A stretch of 64,000 nt of DNA from Sphingobacteriaceae bacterium. GTDB lineage: Bacteria > Bacteroidota > Bacteroidia > Sphingobacteriales > Sphingobacteriaceae. The notes under the pieces were generated by a model that saw only the letters and a program-made list of their open reading frames with translations, had not been told where the DNA came from and ran no database searches. Position 1 is the first letter of the stretch, and each line of letters opens with the position of its first letter. This document shows positions 34,368 to 42,559 of the stretch, one piece after another. The stretch is taken from positions 124,001 to 188,000 of the forward strand of contig JACMJM010000019.1 in assembly GCA_014380615.1 (NCBI GenBank), written 5' to 3'. The position numbers and the translations under genes are program-made.

Positions 34368-35387
34368 GTGCTGACTGAACAATCACTTATCTCAGATATT
34401 AAGGCAATAATTGACAGTGCTCGGGATAATGCAATTCGGCATGTAGACTTTGAACGCACATTGATGTACTGGGGTGTGGGTCAGCGTATTTTTGAAGAAG
34501 AACAGAGAGGGAAGGACCGCGCTAACTATGGCAGTTATTTAACCAAGTATATCGCAGAACAACTGGAACCCCAATATGGAACCGGATTCTCTAAAAGACA
34601 AGTTGAGCTTTTCCGTCAGTTCTACCGGACTTTTCCAATTGCGAACACACTGTATTCGCAATTAAGCTGGAGCCAATATAAACTGCTTATACGTTTGGAT
34701 TCACAGGACAAGCGCGACTTCTACAGTGCTGAGGCAGTGAAAAATAACTGGACGGTAAGGCAGTTAGAGCGCCAGATTTATAGCAGCCTTTGGGAAAGAC
34801 TATTAGCAAGCAATGACAGAGAAAGTGTGTTAGCGGTTGCCAGAAATGAAAAGGAAGCTTCAAATGCCAGAGAAATTATTAAAGATCCAATGTATCTGGA
34901 ATTCCTAGGACTCAAACGGGAATCTTCCTATTACGAAAGAGATTTGGAACAGGCCATCATTACTCACCTTCATGATTTCTTGCTTGAACTTGGAAATGTT
35001 TTTACGTTTGTTGCAAGGCAGAAGCGATTACACATAGAGGGTGACGATTTTTATATTGATCTTGTTTTCTATAACCGGTTATTACAATGTTTTGTGATAA
35101 TTGAAATAAAAACAGATAAACTCACTCATCAGGATATTGGACAGTTGCAGATGTATGTTAACTATTATGACCGCTTTGAAAAGAAAGACTTCGAAAAGCC
35201 AACAATTGGAATACTGCTTTGTGCTGAAAAGAATAATGCTGTTGTAAAAATATCACTTCCTGAAGACAATAAACACATTATCGCAAGTGAGTACAAATTG
35301 TATCTGCCTACGGAACAGCAATTGATTGAAGAGGTTAAAAAAGAAATAGAAAAACAGGACAAGGCATCTGTTGATGAAGGAATTTAA
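34368..35387 (+). CDS. YhcG/DUF1016 family PDDEXK nuclease
   Basis: A 339-residue protein matching the YhcG family. The N-terminal half is helical (DUF1016_N: LMYWGVGQRIFEEEQRGK, YGTGFSKRQVELFRQFY), and the C-terminal half carries a PD-(D/E)xK-type nuclease core, FYIDLVFYN then FVIIEIKTDKL (about residues 226-251), with a following QLQMYVNYYD. A GTG start at 34368 is used. Members are widespread, often solitary or near restriction and toxin-type loci; the substrate is unknown. Here the flanks are gene-poor on both sides and the gene is more AT-rich than its neighbours, so it may have been acquired. Confidence 0.85.
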   Translation: MLTEQSLISDIKAIIDSARDNAIRHVDFERTLMYWGVGQRIFEEEQRGKDRANYGSYLTKYIAEQLEPQYGTGFSKRQVELFRQFYRTFPIANTLYSQLSWSQYKLLIRLDSQDKRDFYSAEAVKNNWTVRQLERQIYSSLWERLLASNDRESVLAVARNEKEASNAREIIKDPMYLEFLGLKRESSYYERDLEQAIITHLHDFLLELGNVFTFVARQKRLHIEGDDFYIDLVFYNRLLQCFVIIEIKTDKLTHQDIGQLQMYVNYYDRFEKKDFEKPTIGILLCAEKNNAVVKISLPEDNKHIIASEYKLYLPTEQQLIEEVKKEIEKQDKASVDEGI

Positions 35388-35565
35388 AACCCCCGATAGG
35401 AAGTTTTATTTATGTTATTATTAAATTGATGTCGCATTCAATTTTCTCAATTAAAGAATGTACCTTCTATTTTGCATATCGTCCTTGACTCTGGCATTAT
35501 ATAATTTAGATTTAAATAAATTACACAATATTAATTGTCCTATAATTGATATTATGTTAAATAGA

Positions 35566-35979
35566 CTATTCCTCTTTATCGAAATTATTGCCGCCTTGCA
35601 GAGCCAGATTTAAGTACCTCACCTTTCTTGAGATTGATTTTGTTTCTGCATAATGTGGTTCAGTTGTTATAATTGGAATATTAAACATCCAGTCTCTTTC
35701 GCGTGCAGAGCCTAAAACTCTGATAACTTTTTCTTTTGATGGCGGTTCGCAGGGCTTTAGTAATGGAAAAAGTTTAATCAACATATTGTAGAACTCTATG
35801 CCTTCGATAGCGAAATAAAACGTTTTCTCTCTAAAAGCCGGTTCTATCGGGCAAAAAATTGCATAAAGGCCTTGGTGTTTTCTTCCTAAAAACGATTGAA
35901 GAGCAAGTTCTACTTTTATCCTCGAATCAAATTCAAACCCGAGTTTAAACCATCCTGTAAAATTTTGTTTTTCTTTCAT
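35566..35979 (-). CDS. Hypothetical protein, 137 aa
   Basis: A soluble, mixed-charge protein of 137 residues starting MKEKQNFTGWFKLGFEF. No signal peptide, transmembrane helix or motif known to me; a conserved-looking core may be GLYAIFCPIEPAFREKTFYF. It sits alone on the minus strand in an AT-rich, gene-poor stretch. It is convergent with the YhcG nuclease but 178 bp away, and no operon partner is visible. Could be a remnant of a larger acquired segment. Confidence 0.5.
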   Translation of the reverse strand: MKEKQNFTGWFKLGFEFDSRIKVELALQSFLGRKHQGLYAIFCPIEPAFREKTFYFAIEGIEFYNMLIKLFPLLKPCEPPSKEKVIRVLGSARERDWMFNIPIITTEPHYAETKSISRKVRYLNLALQGGNNFDKEE

Positions 35980-36405
35980 TGATTGACAATTGTAAGCGCA
36001 AATTCTGGAATGCTTAAGTTATTGCATTGGGTGGTACAATCCCAAAACCTCATTCGATCCCGGGTTTGCCCCGCAGATACCTGGCTCTTTATTATTCGCA
36101 GCTGATGTTTAAAACTCATTTATCGGTTAAGTGCTTAGCTTGCCCCGATTCAAATTAAACTTACATTTAAGACTTGGATATTCAAAATTTATTACACGAA
36201 CAGGCCATCTGGCTTACACGAAATGATTTTTTGTATTTGTGATAAATGGCTTCTCAACTTCTTTCGGTTTTTGTCAGGTTTTTAAGTGATATTTTTGAAC
36301 CGTTTAACCTTCCGGAATAGCTCTTAATATTCCCCGCCCTATCCTTCCGCATCTTATCAAACTATTTTAATTAGTCGACGTTTACTTAGTATCTATTCAG
36401 CTATT
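35980..36405. other. Gene-free stretch between the orphan protein and the NHEJ operon
   Basis: 426 bases with no credible ORF on either strand, no recognised RNA, and no strong hairpin with a T-run. It contains a TTCGATCCC string resembling a tRNA T-loop, but no acceptor or anticodon arms. With the 178-bp gap and the 220-bp gap before the nuclease gene, it makes 34148-36405 the least gene-dense part of the left half. Confidence 0.6.
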
Positions 36406-36873
36406 ATGGAAACTTCTTATCAGGAAAATTATAAAAAGCAGCTACAACGACTTGAAAGTGCGGTAGTTAAAAGTCAAAAGAAATACATTAAAGCTTCGGA
36501 ACAGATCGAGTCTGAGGAATTTAGAAATCTTTTTCATAAATATTCCGATCAGCGGACAACGATCATCAATGAGCTTAACGAAGCTATCCGACATCTGGGC
36601 GGCGTGTCTGAAAACAGAACAGAGCCTGAGCCTGGAATTCACACTTCCCCGGGTACAAAGGCCGATATTAAAAAAGATCAAACGGTGCTTGAGACTTTGC
36701 GAGGATCTGAACAGGAAACATTAGATGTGTACGACGAGGTATTGCAAGGGAGTATCCTGGAAGATTTTAACCTCAAAACTCTGCTTATGAGCCATCGTTT
36801 AACTATAAACGAGGCCTATACCGACCTTGATAAACGCTATTTTGATCTTTTCAAACTAAGTCAGCCTTATTGA
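36406..36873 (+). CDS. DUF2383 / PA2169-type four-helix-bundle protein
   Basis: A 155-residue, fully alpha-helical, charged protein without signal peptide. The order of heptad-like helices (residues 5-30, 36-60, 88-116, 118-148) and blocks such as YSDQRTTIINELNEAIRHLGG match the ferritin-like DUF2383 family. Such proteins are stress-linked in several genomes but have no proven enzyme function; it lacks an obvious di-iron ExxH pair. It ends 3 bp before ku, so it is the first gene of a three-gene unit with ku and ligD. Confidence 0.8.
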   Translation: METSYQENYKKQLQRLESAVVKSQKKYIKASEQIESEEFRNLFHKYSDQRTTIINELNEAIRHLGGVSENRTEPEPGIHTSPGTKADIKKDQTVLETLRGSEQETLDVYDEVLQGSILEDFNLKTLLMSHRLTINEAYTDLDKRYFDLFKLSQPY

Positions 36874-36876
36874 TTT

Positions 36877-37647
36877 ATGCGTTCTATTTGGAAAGGTACA
36901 ATTGGCTTCGGGCTGGTAAATATACCCGTAAAACTGTATTCGGCGGTGCAGAGTGGCTCGTTGGGACTCGACATGCTCGACAGTAGGGATCTTTCCCGCA
37001 TTAGGTATCAACGTATCAACGAAAAAACCCGTAAAGAAGTACCATTTGATAAAATTGTGAAGGGCTACCCTATTAACGAAAGTTATGTTATTCTGGAGGA
37101 TAAAGATTATGAGGATGCTAGTCCGGAGAAAAGCAAAATGATTGAAATAGAGAGCTTTGTAAATATCGACGAAGTAAACCCGATGTATTATGAAACCTCG
37201 TATTATTCTGAACCCGAAACTCAGGGCAGAAAAGCTTACGCTTTGCTCCTTCAATCACTAAAAAAATCAAAAAAAGCGGGCCTGGCCAGGTTTGTACTTC
37301 GTAGTTCGGAAAACTTGTGCATTATTCATCCGGTTGCTAAAGTGATTGTTATTACCAAAATCAGGTTTGCCGAAGAAATTCGCTCATCGGAAGAAATCCT
37401 TACTCCGGATGACATCGCGGTAAACAAAAAAGAACTTGATATGGGCCTTGCACTTGTAAATACCTATAGCAGCAAGTTTGAAATCGATAAGTTTAAGGAT
37501 GAATATCATCATGAACTGATGAAGATCATCGAGGCTAAAGCCAAAGGGAAAAGGCCTACCATCAAAAAACTCAAACCGCAAAAAGCATCAGATGATAATC
37601 TGTTCGATCAGTTAATGCAAAGTCTGAATGCTAAGAAAGGAGCTTAA
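36877..37647 (+). CDS. ku: Ku protein (non-homologous end joining)
   Basis: A 256-residue bacterial Ku homodimer subunit that rings DNA ends and recruits LigD. The N-terminal MRSIWKGTIGFGLVNIPVKLY is the family signature (core IWKGTIGFGLVNIPVKLY, residues 4-21). The Ku core continues through VPFDKIVKGYPI, YYSEPETQGRKAYALL and SKFEIDKFKDEY. The basic C-terminal tail (KAKGKRPTIKKLKPQKAS) may bind DNA. 3 bp separate it from each neighbour. Confidence 0.95.
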   Translation: MRSIWKGTIGFGLVNIPVKLYSAVQSGSLGLDMLDSRDLSRIRYQRINEKTRKEVPFDKIVKGYPINESYVILEDKDYEDASPEKSKMIEIESFVNIDEVNPMYYETSYYSEPETQGRKAYALLLQSLKKSKKAGLARFVLRSSENLCIIHPVAKVIVITKIRFAEEIRSSEEILTPDDIAVNKKELDMGLALVNTYSSKFEIDKFKDEYHHELMKIIEAKAKGKRPTIKKLKPQKASDDNLFDQLMQSLNAKKGA

Positions 37648-37650
37648 TTT

Positions 37651-40197
37651 ATGGGGCTCGCCGAATATAATAAGAAGCGCAGCTTCGATAATACCCCTGA
37701 ACCAAAAGCCGACAAAAGCACTAAAGAAGGCGAACTGAAATTTGTAGTTCAGCGGCACCACGCTTCGCGACTTCACTACGATTTAAGGCTTGAGCTTGAC
37801 GGGGTTTTGAAAAGCTGGGCCGTACCTAAAGGGCCATCCTTAAACCCCAAAGACAAACGTTTGGCAATGATGGTGGAAGATCACCCCTACTCCTACCGTA
37901 CTTTTGAAGGAATAATCCCGGAAGGCAATTATGGCGCGGGGCTTGTAACTATATTTGATGAGGGCACTTATGACTCTCTTGAACCCGGAAGTTTAGAAAA
38001 TGGATTAAAAAAGGGCTTGTCTGACGGAAACTTAAAATTCAGACTAAAGGGAAATATATTAAAAGGTGAATTCGCCCTGGTGAAGTTGAAGAATAGTGAG
38101 GATAACGCCTGGCTGCTGATAAAGCATAAGGATGAATTTGCTACAGATAAAAAATTCGACAGCGAAGATCTGATTCCTACCGATATAAAGAAAAAAGGAG
38201 CTGATCGAAAAAGTAAAACGGCGTCTAAAGTAAAATCTACTTCTTCCGCCCTTATTGAAAAAACGCCTGTTATAAGCGGCCAAGCCTCAAAAGAAATATC
38301 ATATACACCCATGTTTGCGAAACTGGCTTCAAATGTTTTTGACGATGAGGATTGGATCTATGAGAAAAAGCTAGACGGCTACAGAGCTATAGCATACGTT
38401 GGTAATGAGATAAAGTTAATTTCCAGAAACGGGATAGACTTCGGACTGAAATACAAAGAAATATTAACAGCTCTTAAGCAAATTAAAGCTGATGCGATAT
38501 TAGACGGAGAACTTGTGGTTGAAGACAATACGGGAAAAAGTGATTTTCAAAAATTGCAGAACTATGCTTCAAGAAGTAAGGATGTTAAATTAAAGTATTA
38601 TGCTTTTGACCTTCTCGCATTAAATGGGCATAACTTAAGGCGCCTGGAGTTAGTAAAACGGAAAGAATTGCTAAAAGTGCTTATTGAAAATTTATCCAAC
38701 CCTTTAATTTTCTATAGCGAACATGTAGCAAAAAAAGGAACAACTCTTTTCGCGGAAGCCGAAGAAAAAGGATGGGAAGGAATTATCGCCAAAGACGGTA
38801 AAAGCACCTACAAAAGTGGAAAACGTTCTGATAAATGGTTGAAATTTAAACTTCAAAACTCGCAAGAGGCGATAATAATCGGATATTCAAAGCCAGCCGG
38901 TAGCAGAAAATACTTTGGGTCGCTGGTGTTGGCTATGTACGAGCAAAGCAAGCTGAGGTATATCGGCAATTGCGGTTCAGGTTTTACAGAAGCCAGCCTT
39001 AAAAATCTTTATAGCAAAATGAATGCGTTTGTAAGTGAGAAAAAACCGATTTCGGAAAAAGTTCAAAACGAACGAACCGTTACCTGGCTTAAACCAGACT
39101 TAGTTTGTGAAGTGGTGTTTTCGGAGTGGACAGGCGATAAACATTTAAGGCATCCGGTTTTTAAAGGTTTACGCCACGATAAAAGTAAACAAGATGTCCG
39201 TAAGGAAATACCCGAAAGTATTACCCACCAAAAATCAAGTAAAATGAAAGTCACCGTTAAGAAAATTTCATCAAAAGGCGAAGATAAAGACAAGGATAAA
39301 GAAGAAGTGTACGGTAAAAAGGTGCTTAAATTAACTAACCTGAATAAGCTTTACTGGAAGAAAGAGGGAATTACCAAAGGGCAGTTAATTGAGTATTACC
39401 GGTCTGTAGCAGATTATATTTTGCCATTTTTGAAAGATCGCCCCCTTTCGTTAAACCGGCATCCCAATGGAATTGATGCGCCAAATTTCTTTCAAAAAGA
39501 CTTGGATACCGATCAAATTCCCGAATGGATTCAATCTAAGTCTATTTACTCAGAAAGCAATAATAAGGATATCGATTACCTTATTTGTAATGACCTCCCT
39601 ACCCTTCTATGGATGGCAAATCTGGGCTGTATTGAGATTAATCCCTGGCTAAGTACTTATAAAAAAGAAGAAAAGCCGATTTATGCTGTAATGGACCTCG
39701 ACCCCAATGACGTTGACGATTTTACTGAAGTAGTTAGAGTAGCGAAAACCGCTAAGGAAATTTTAAATAAAATGGGTATTGAGCCATGGATCAAAACTTC
39801 TGGTTCGCGCGGATTACATATTTTTATTTATGTGGGAGAACAATATGATTACGAAATCATTAAAAACTTCATCCAATATCTGGGGCAAATGATATTAAAG
39901 CAACACCCCGAAACCACAAGCCTGGAACGCAGCCCCTCTAAAAGAAAAAAGAAAATTTATCTTGATTACCTCCAGAACCGCCGGGGCCAAACAATCGCGG
40001 CAGCTTATTCTGCCCGGCCAAAACCCGGTGCAACGGTTTCCACACCTTTAGACTGGACTGAAGTCAATGAAAATCTGGATATTAAAGCATTCACCATTTT
40101 TAATACCCTTAACAGGATAAAAGAGAAAGGTGATTTATGGAAAGATATTACTAAGCAAAAAGCCGACTTAAAGACAGCCTTGAAAAGTTTGAAATAA
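37651..40197 (+). CDS. ligD: Multifunctional DNA ligase LigD (PE-ligase-polymerase)
   Basis: An 848-residue three-domain NHEJ enzyme. Order: 3'-phosphoesterase (about residues 25-180, motif HHASRLHYDLRLELDG at 36-51), ATP-dependent ligase (about 215-520, nucleotidyl lysine K240 in EKKLDGYRAI, then DGELVVED), and primase-type polymerase (about 555-840, metal aspartates in MDLDPND near 680 and KTSGSRGLHIF). The PE-Lig-Pol order is the Bacteroidota/Rhizobium type and differs from Mycobacterium, where Pol comes first. It processes, fills and seals broken ends held by Ku. A strong terminator follows the stop. Confidence 0.95.
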   Translation: MGLAEYNKKRSFDNTPEPKADKSTKEGELKFVVQRHHASRLHYDLRLELDGVLKSWAVPKGPSLNPKDKRLAMMVEDHPYSYRTFEGIIPEGNYGAGLVTIFDEGTYDSLEPGSLENGLKKGLSDGNLKFRLKGNILKGEFALVKLKNSEDNAWLLIKHKDEFATDKKFDSEDLIPTDIKKKGADRKSKTASKVKSTSSALIEKTPVISGQASKEISYTPMFAKLASNVFDDEDWIYEKKLDGYRAIAYVGNEIKLISRNGIDFGLKYKEILTALKQIKADAILDGELVVEDNTGKSDFQKLQNYASRSKDVKLKYYAFDLLALNGHNLRRLELVKRKELLKVLIENLSNPLIFYSEHVAKKGTTLFAEAEEKGWEGIIAKDGKSTYKSGKRSDKWLKFKLQNSQEAIIIGYSKPAGSRKYFGSLVLAMYEQSKLRYIGNCGSGFTEASLKNLYSKMNAFVSEKKPISEKVQNERTVTWLKPDLVCEVVFSEWTGDKHLRHPVFKGLRHDKSKQDVRKEIPESITHQKSSKMKVTVKKISSKGEDKDKDKEEVYGKKVLKLTNLNKLYWKKEGITKGQLIEYYRSVADYILPFLKDRPLSLNRHPNGIDAPNFFQKDLDTDQIPEWIQSKSIYSESNNKDIDYLICNDLPTLLWMANLGCIEINPWLSTYKKEEKPIYAVMDLDPNDVDDFTEVVRVAKTAKEILNKMGIEPWIKTSGSRGLHIFIYVGEQYDYEIIKNFIQYLGQMILKQHPETTSLERSPSKRKKKIYLDYLQNRRGQTIAAAYSARPKPGATVSTPLDWTEVNENLDIKAFTIFNTLNRIKEKGDLWKDITKQKADLKTALKSLK

Positions 40198-40229
40198 AAA
40201 AACCGGAGATGGCTGTCTCCGGTTTTTTT
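40194..40229. terminator. Bidirectional intrinsic terminator between ligD and TPR gene
   Basis: AACCGGAGA (40201-40209) and TCTCCGGTT (40216-40224) form a perfect 9-bp stem with a 6-nt loop, flanked by an A-run on the left and T-run on the right. It can end transcripts from both converging genes. Confidence 0.9.
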
Positions 40230-40252
40230 ATCGCTTTTAAGATTAGATAATA

Positions 40253-41440
40253 TTAAAGGCTGCTAAGCTTTGCGTCGACTTCGGCTACTTTAGCGTTATT
40301 AGATTTAGCTTTATAGTATGATTTAAGACTACTCCAGGCAATTTTAGATTTGGGATCAAGTTCTGTAGCTTTGATAAGATAAGGCAGAGCCCTGTCAAAT
40401 TCTGCGGTTGCTTTCTTTTGAAGTGCTTTGTATTCCGCATGCTGGGTAGCGTTAAGCGATTTTCCCGAATACTTTTTGTTTGCGGCATTGTACATGTCAA
40501 TACCGTTGTTCATAATCACACTACCCGTATTAAGATTGGCTTCAAAAAAGTTCGGATCTACCGCTAAAGCTTTTTTATAAGCATCTTCAGCCTTTACCGC
40601 ATTGTTGCCAGAGGCATAAGCAATACCTAAATAAAACGGAAGGTATTTGTTTGTAGGATTAGTTTGCATCTGAGTTTCAATTTTTCCGATAACTTCTGCA
40701 TGCTTACCGGAGTTAATGCTTAACTCAATTTCGCGAGTGGCTAACTGATTGCTTTTAGGATACTTAGCGAATCCCTCTCCTAAAACTTTTATAGCTGCGA
40801 CTGTGTCTTTATTAGCGGCGTACGCTTCGCCAAGGTTGGTATATACATCGGGCATGTACGAAAAATTAGTACTCAATATCTCGGTGTAATTTTTAATCGC
40901 CGATTTATAGTCTTTTGTATTCTGTGCCGCTACACCCGCATAATAATTACTGATGGTGTCGCCAGGCATAAATTCAAGGCCTTTTGTAAATTCGGCATGA
41001 GCAGCTTTATAATTCTTGCCATCAAAAGCTTTTTTTCCCGCAATCAACTGTTTTTGATACAAAGTATACTTTGCCCTCTTTATGCTTTCCTTGCTATCAG
41101 ATGCAGGATCAAGTTCTTTTACCCTTGCCAATGATTTTTTAGCTTCAGTAATGTGTTTTCCTGCTGCTGAAGTGCTGTCATTGTAAGCCATCTCGGCATA
41201 AAGCGAAGCACGCATCGTCCATAATTCGGGATCGTCTTTTGTTTTTTCGTGAAGGATAGCCTTTTCAACCGCATCTTTAGTTGTTTTAAGAAAGGGTGCG
41301 GCTAGTCTTGGAGTCGATCTTGCCATCTGCAGATATTTTTCAATATTTTCTTTCGCAATAGCAACTTCACCTTTTTGGGCGAAAGCCGACAAAGTGAGAG
41401 TCGTTATAAATATTCCTGCAATTAAAGACTTAAAGTTCAT
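40253..41440 (-). CDS. Secreted TPR protein, copy 1
   Basis: A 395-residue exported protein. The N-terminus MNFKSLIAGIFITTLTLSAFA is a signal peptide (ending before QKGEVA). The mature part is a string of tetratricopeptide repeats, e.g. ISNYYAGVAAQNTKDYKSAI, PDVYTNLGEAYAANKDTVAAI and KYLPFYLGIAYASGNNAVKAE (each shorter here). It should scaffold protein contacts in the periplasm or at the outer membrane. It is the last gene of gyrA-TPR-TPR, 5 bp from its sister. Confidence 0.85.
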   Translation of the reverse strand: MNFKSLIAGIFITTLTLSAFAQKGEVAIAKENIEKYLQMARSTPRLAAPFLKTTKDAVEKAILHEKTKDDPELWTMRASLYAEMAYNDSTSAAGKHITEAKKSLARVKELDPASDSKESIKRAKYTLYQKQLIAGKKAFDGKNYKAAHAEFTKGLEFMPGDTISNYYAGVAAQNTKDYKSAIKNYTEILSTNFSYMPDVYTNLGEAYAANKDTVAAIKVLGEGFAKYPKSNQLATREIELSINSGKHAEVIGKIETQMQTNPTNKYLPFYLGIAYASGNNAVKAEDAYKKALAVDPNFFEANLNTGSVIMNNGIDMYNAANKKYSGKSLNATQHAEYKALQKKATAEFDRALPYLIKATELDPKSKIAWSSLKSYYKAKSNNAKVAEVDAKLSSL

Positions 41441-41445
41441 GTTGT

Positions 41446-42552
41446 TTAATTTAAGATAATTTGACTTAGTTTATTTTTAATACGGTTTAATTCTGTAGTG
41501 TTATTTGTTAAAGTATAAAGTATCGTTAACGACTTTAAAACGTTTACCGAATTAGGGTTAATCTCTGCCGCCTGAACAAGATATTTTTTGCATTTAGTTA
41601 ACAAATCTTTGTTTTTATCTGATGATTTTAAAAACGAATTTAAATAAAGTAATCCTAACGCATAATTGCCCTCATAATTATCCTGCTCTACAGAAATAAT
41701 TCTTTTATAATACTCTTCTGCCCTATCAGTTTTCCCGATCATTTCAAAAGAAAACCCGGCAAGATAAATTAGGTTTAAATTGTCGGGTAAAAATTCTAAA
41801 GCATTGTCCACCAATTTAGATACGGTTTCATATGCTCCGTTATCTGCGTAAGTGTTTATTTCTTTAAAAAGTAAATCTCTGTTTCCGGAAAAAGTACTTC
41901 TGCCTTCCTGTATAACAGAAAGAGCTTTAGAACTGTTTCTCAATTGTTCGTAAAGATTTGAGAGCGCAAGATAATAATCGGGTAAAGAGCGCTTCTTGTC
42001 CGAAATCAAGTAAGTATAATATTGAATGGCTTTGTCGGTTTGGCCCAAACGCTCGCTTAAAACAGCAAGGTTATGCTTTGCCAGGTACTTATCGGTACTC
42101 AAAGAATCTACCCAGGTATAAGCACCGTAAGCCTCCTGATAGTTAAGAGCATCCGTTGCTCGCTTCGCCTTTTGCAGCCAGGCATTAGAAAGTTGCTTCC
42201 TGATAAATTTTATTTGAGGCTCCTGCACATAATTCTGCTTTGGATTCTTAAGTTTATCTAAAGAGAATAAGGCCTCATTTATAGGATCTTTCGAATATTT
42301 CAGCTTACGAGTTGAATCGGTGTACGCTAGTGAAGAATAAACCAGGGCCCTTATCAGATTAACTTTATAATTCAGCGAATCTTTTTTGGTTTTATAAACA
42401 TCATCAATGTTCTTTCTGGCTTTTTCAAGAGTACTCAATTCCGGTTTTTGGAGATACCGGGCAAAGTTATTCATAGCCTCTTTAGTAAGCGTTTGTGCCT
42501 TAATATTAAGGCACAAACACGTACAAAAGATTATACAGGCTATTTTATTCAT
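41446..42552 (-). CDS. Secreted TPR protein, copy 2
   Basis: A 368-residue exported TPR protein. An N-terminal signal (MNKIACIIFCTCLCLNIKA then QTLTK), then TPR units at about 160-330 (KHNLAVLSERLGQTDKAIQY, LNLIYLAGFSFEMIGKTDRA, EGNYALGLLYLNSF, shortened). Similar architecture to the next gene, and both begin after the signal with a Tyr/Leu-rich helix (NFARYLQK and NIEKYLQM), so they are probably an old tandem duplication. The gene starts 7 bp after gyrA and is probably in the gyrA transcript. Confidence 0.82.
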   Translation of the reverse strand: MNKIACIIFCTCLCLNIKAQTLTKEAMNNFARYLQKPELSTLEKARKNIDDVYKTKKDSLNYKVNLIRALVYSSLAYTDSTRKLKYSKDPINEALFSLDKLKNPKQNYVQEPQIKFIRKQLSNAWLQKAKRATDALNYQEAYGAYTWVDSLSTDKYLAKHNLAVLSERLGQTDKAIQYYTYLISDKKRSLPDYYLALSNLYEQLRNSSKALSVIQEGRSTFSGNRDLLFKEINTYADNGAYETVSKLVDNALEFLPDNLNLIYLAGFSFEMIGKTDRAEEYYKRIISVEQDNYEGNYALGLLYLNSFLKSSDKNKDLLTKCKKYLVQAAEINPNSVNVLKSLTILYTLTNNTTELNRIKNKLSQIILN

Positions 42553-42559
42553 TAGATAT

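Noticed and set aside
34368-35387. Reading the YhcG nuclease as part of a defence system
   Set aside because: No toxin, restriction or other defence gene is adjacent; kept only as an observation about an AT-rich island.
36050-36062. TTCGATCCC string resembling a tRNA T-loop
   Set aside because: No acceptor stem, D arm or anticodon arm can be built around it.
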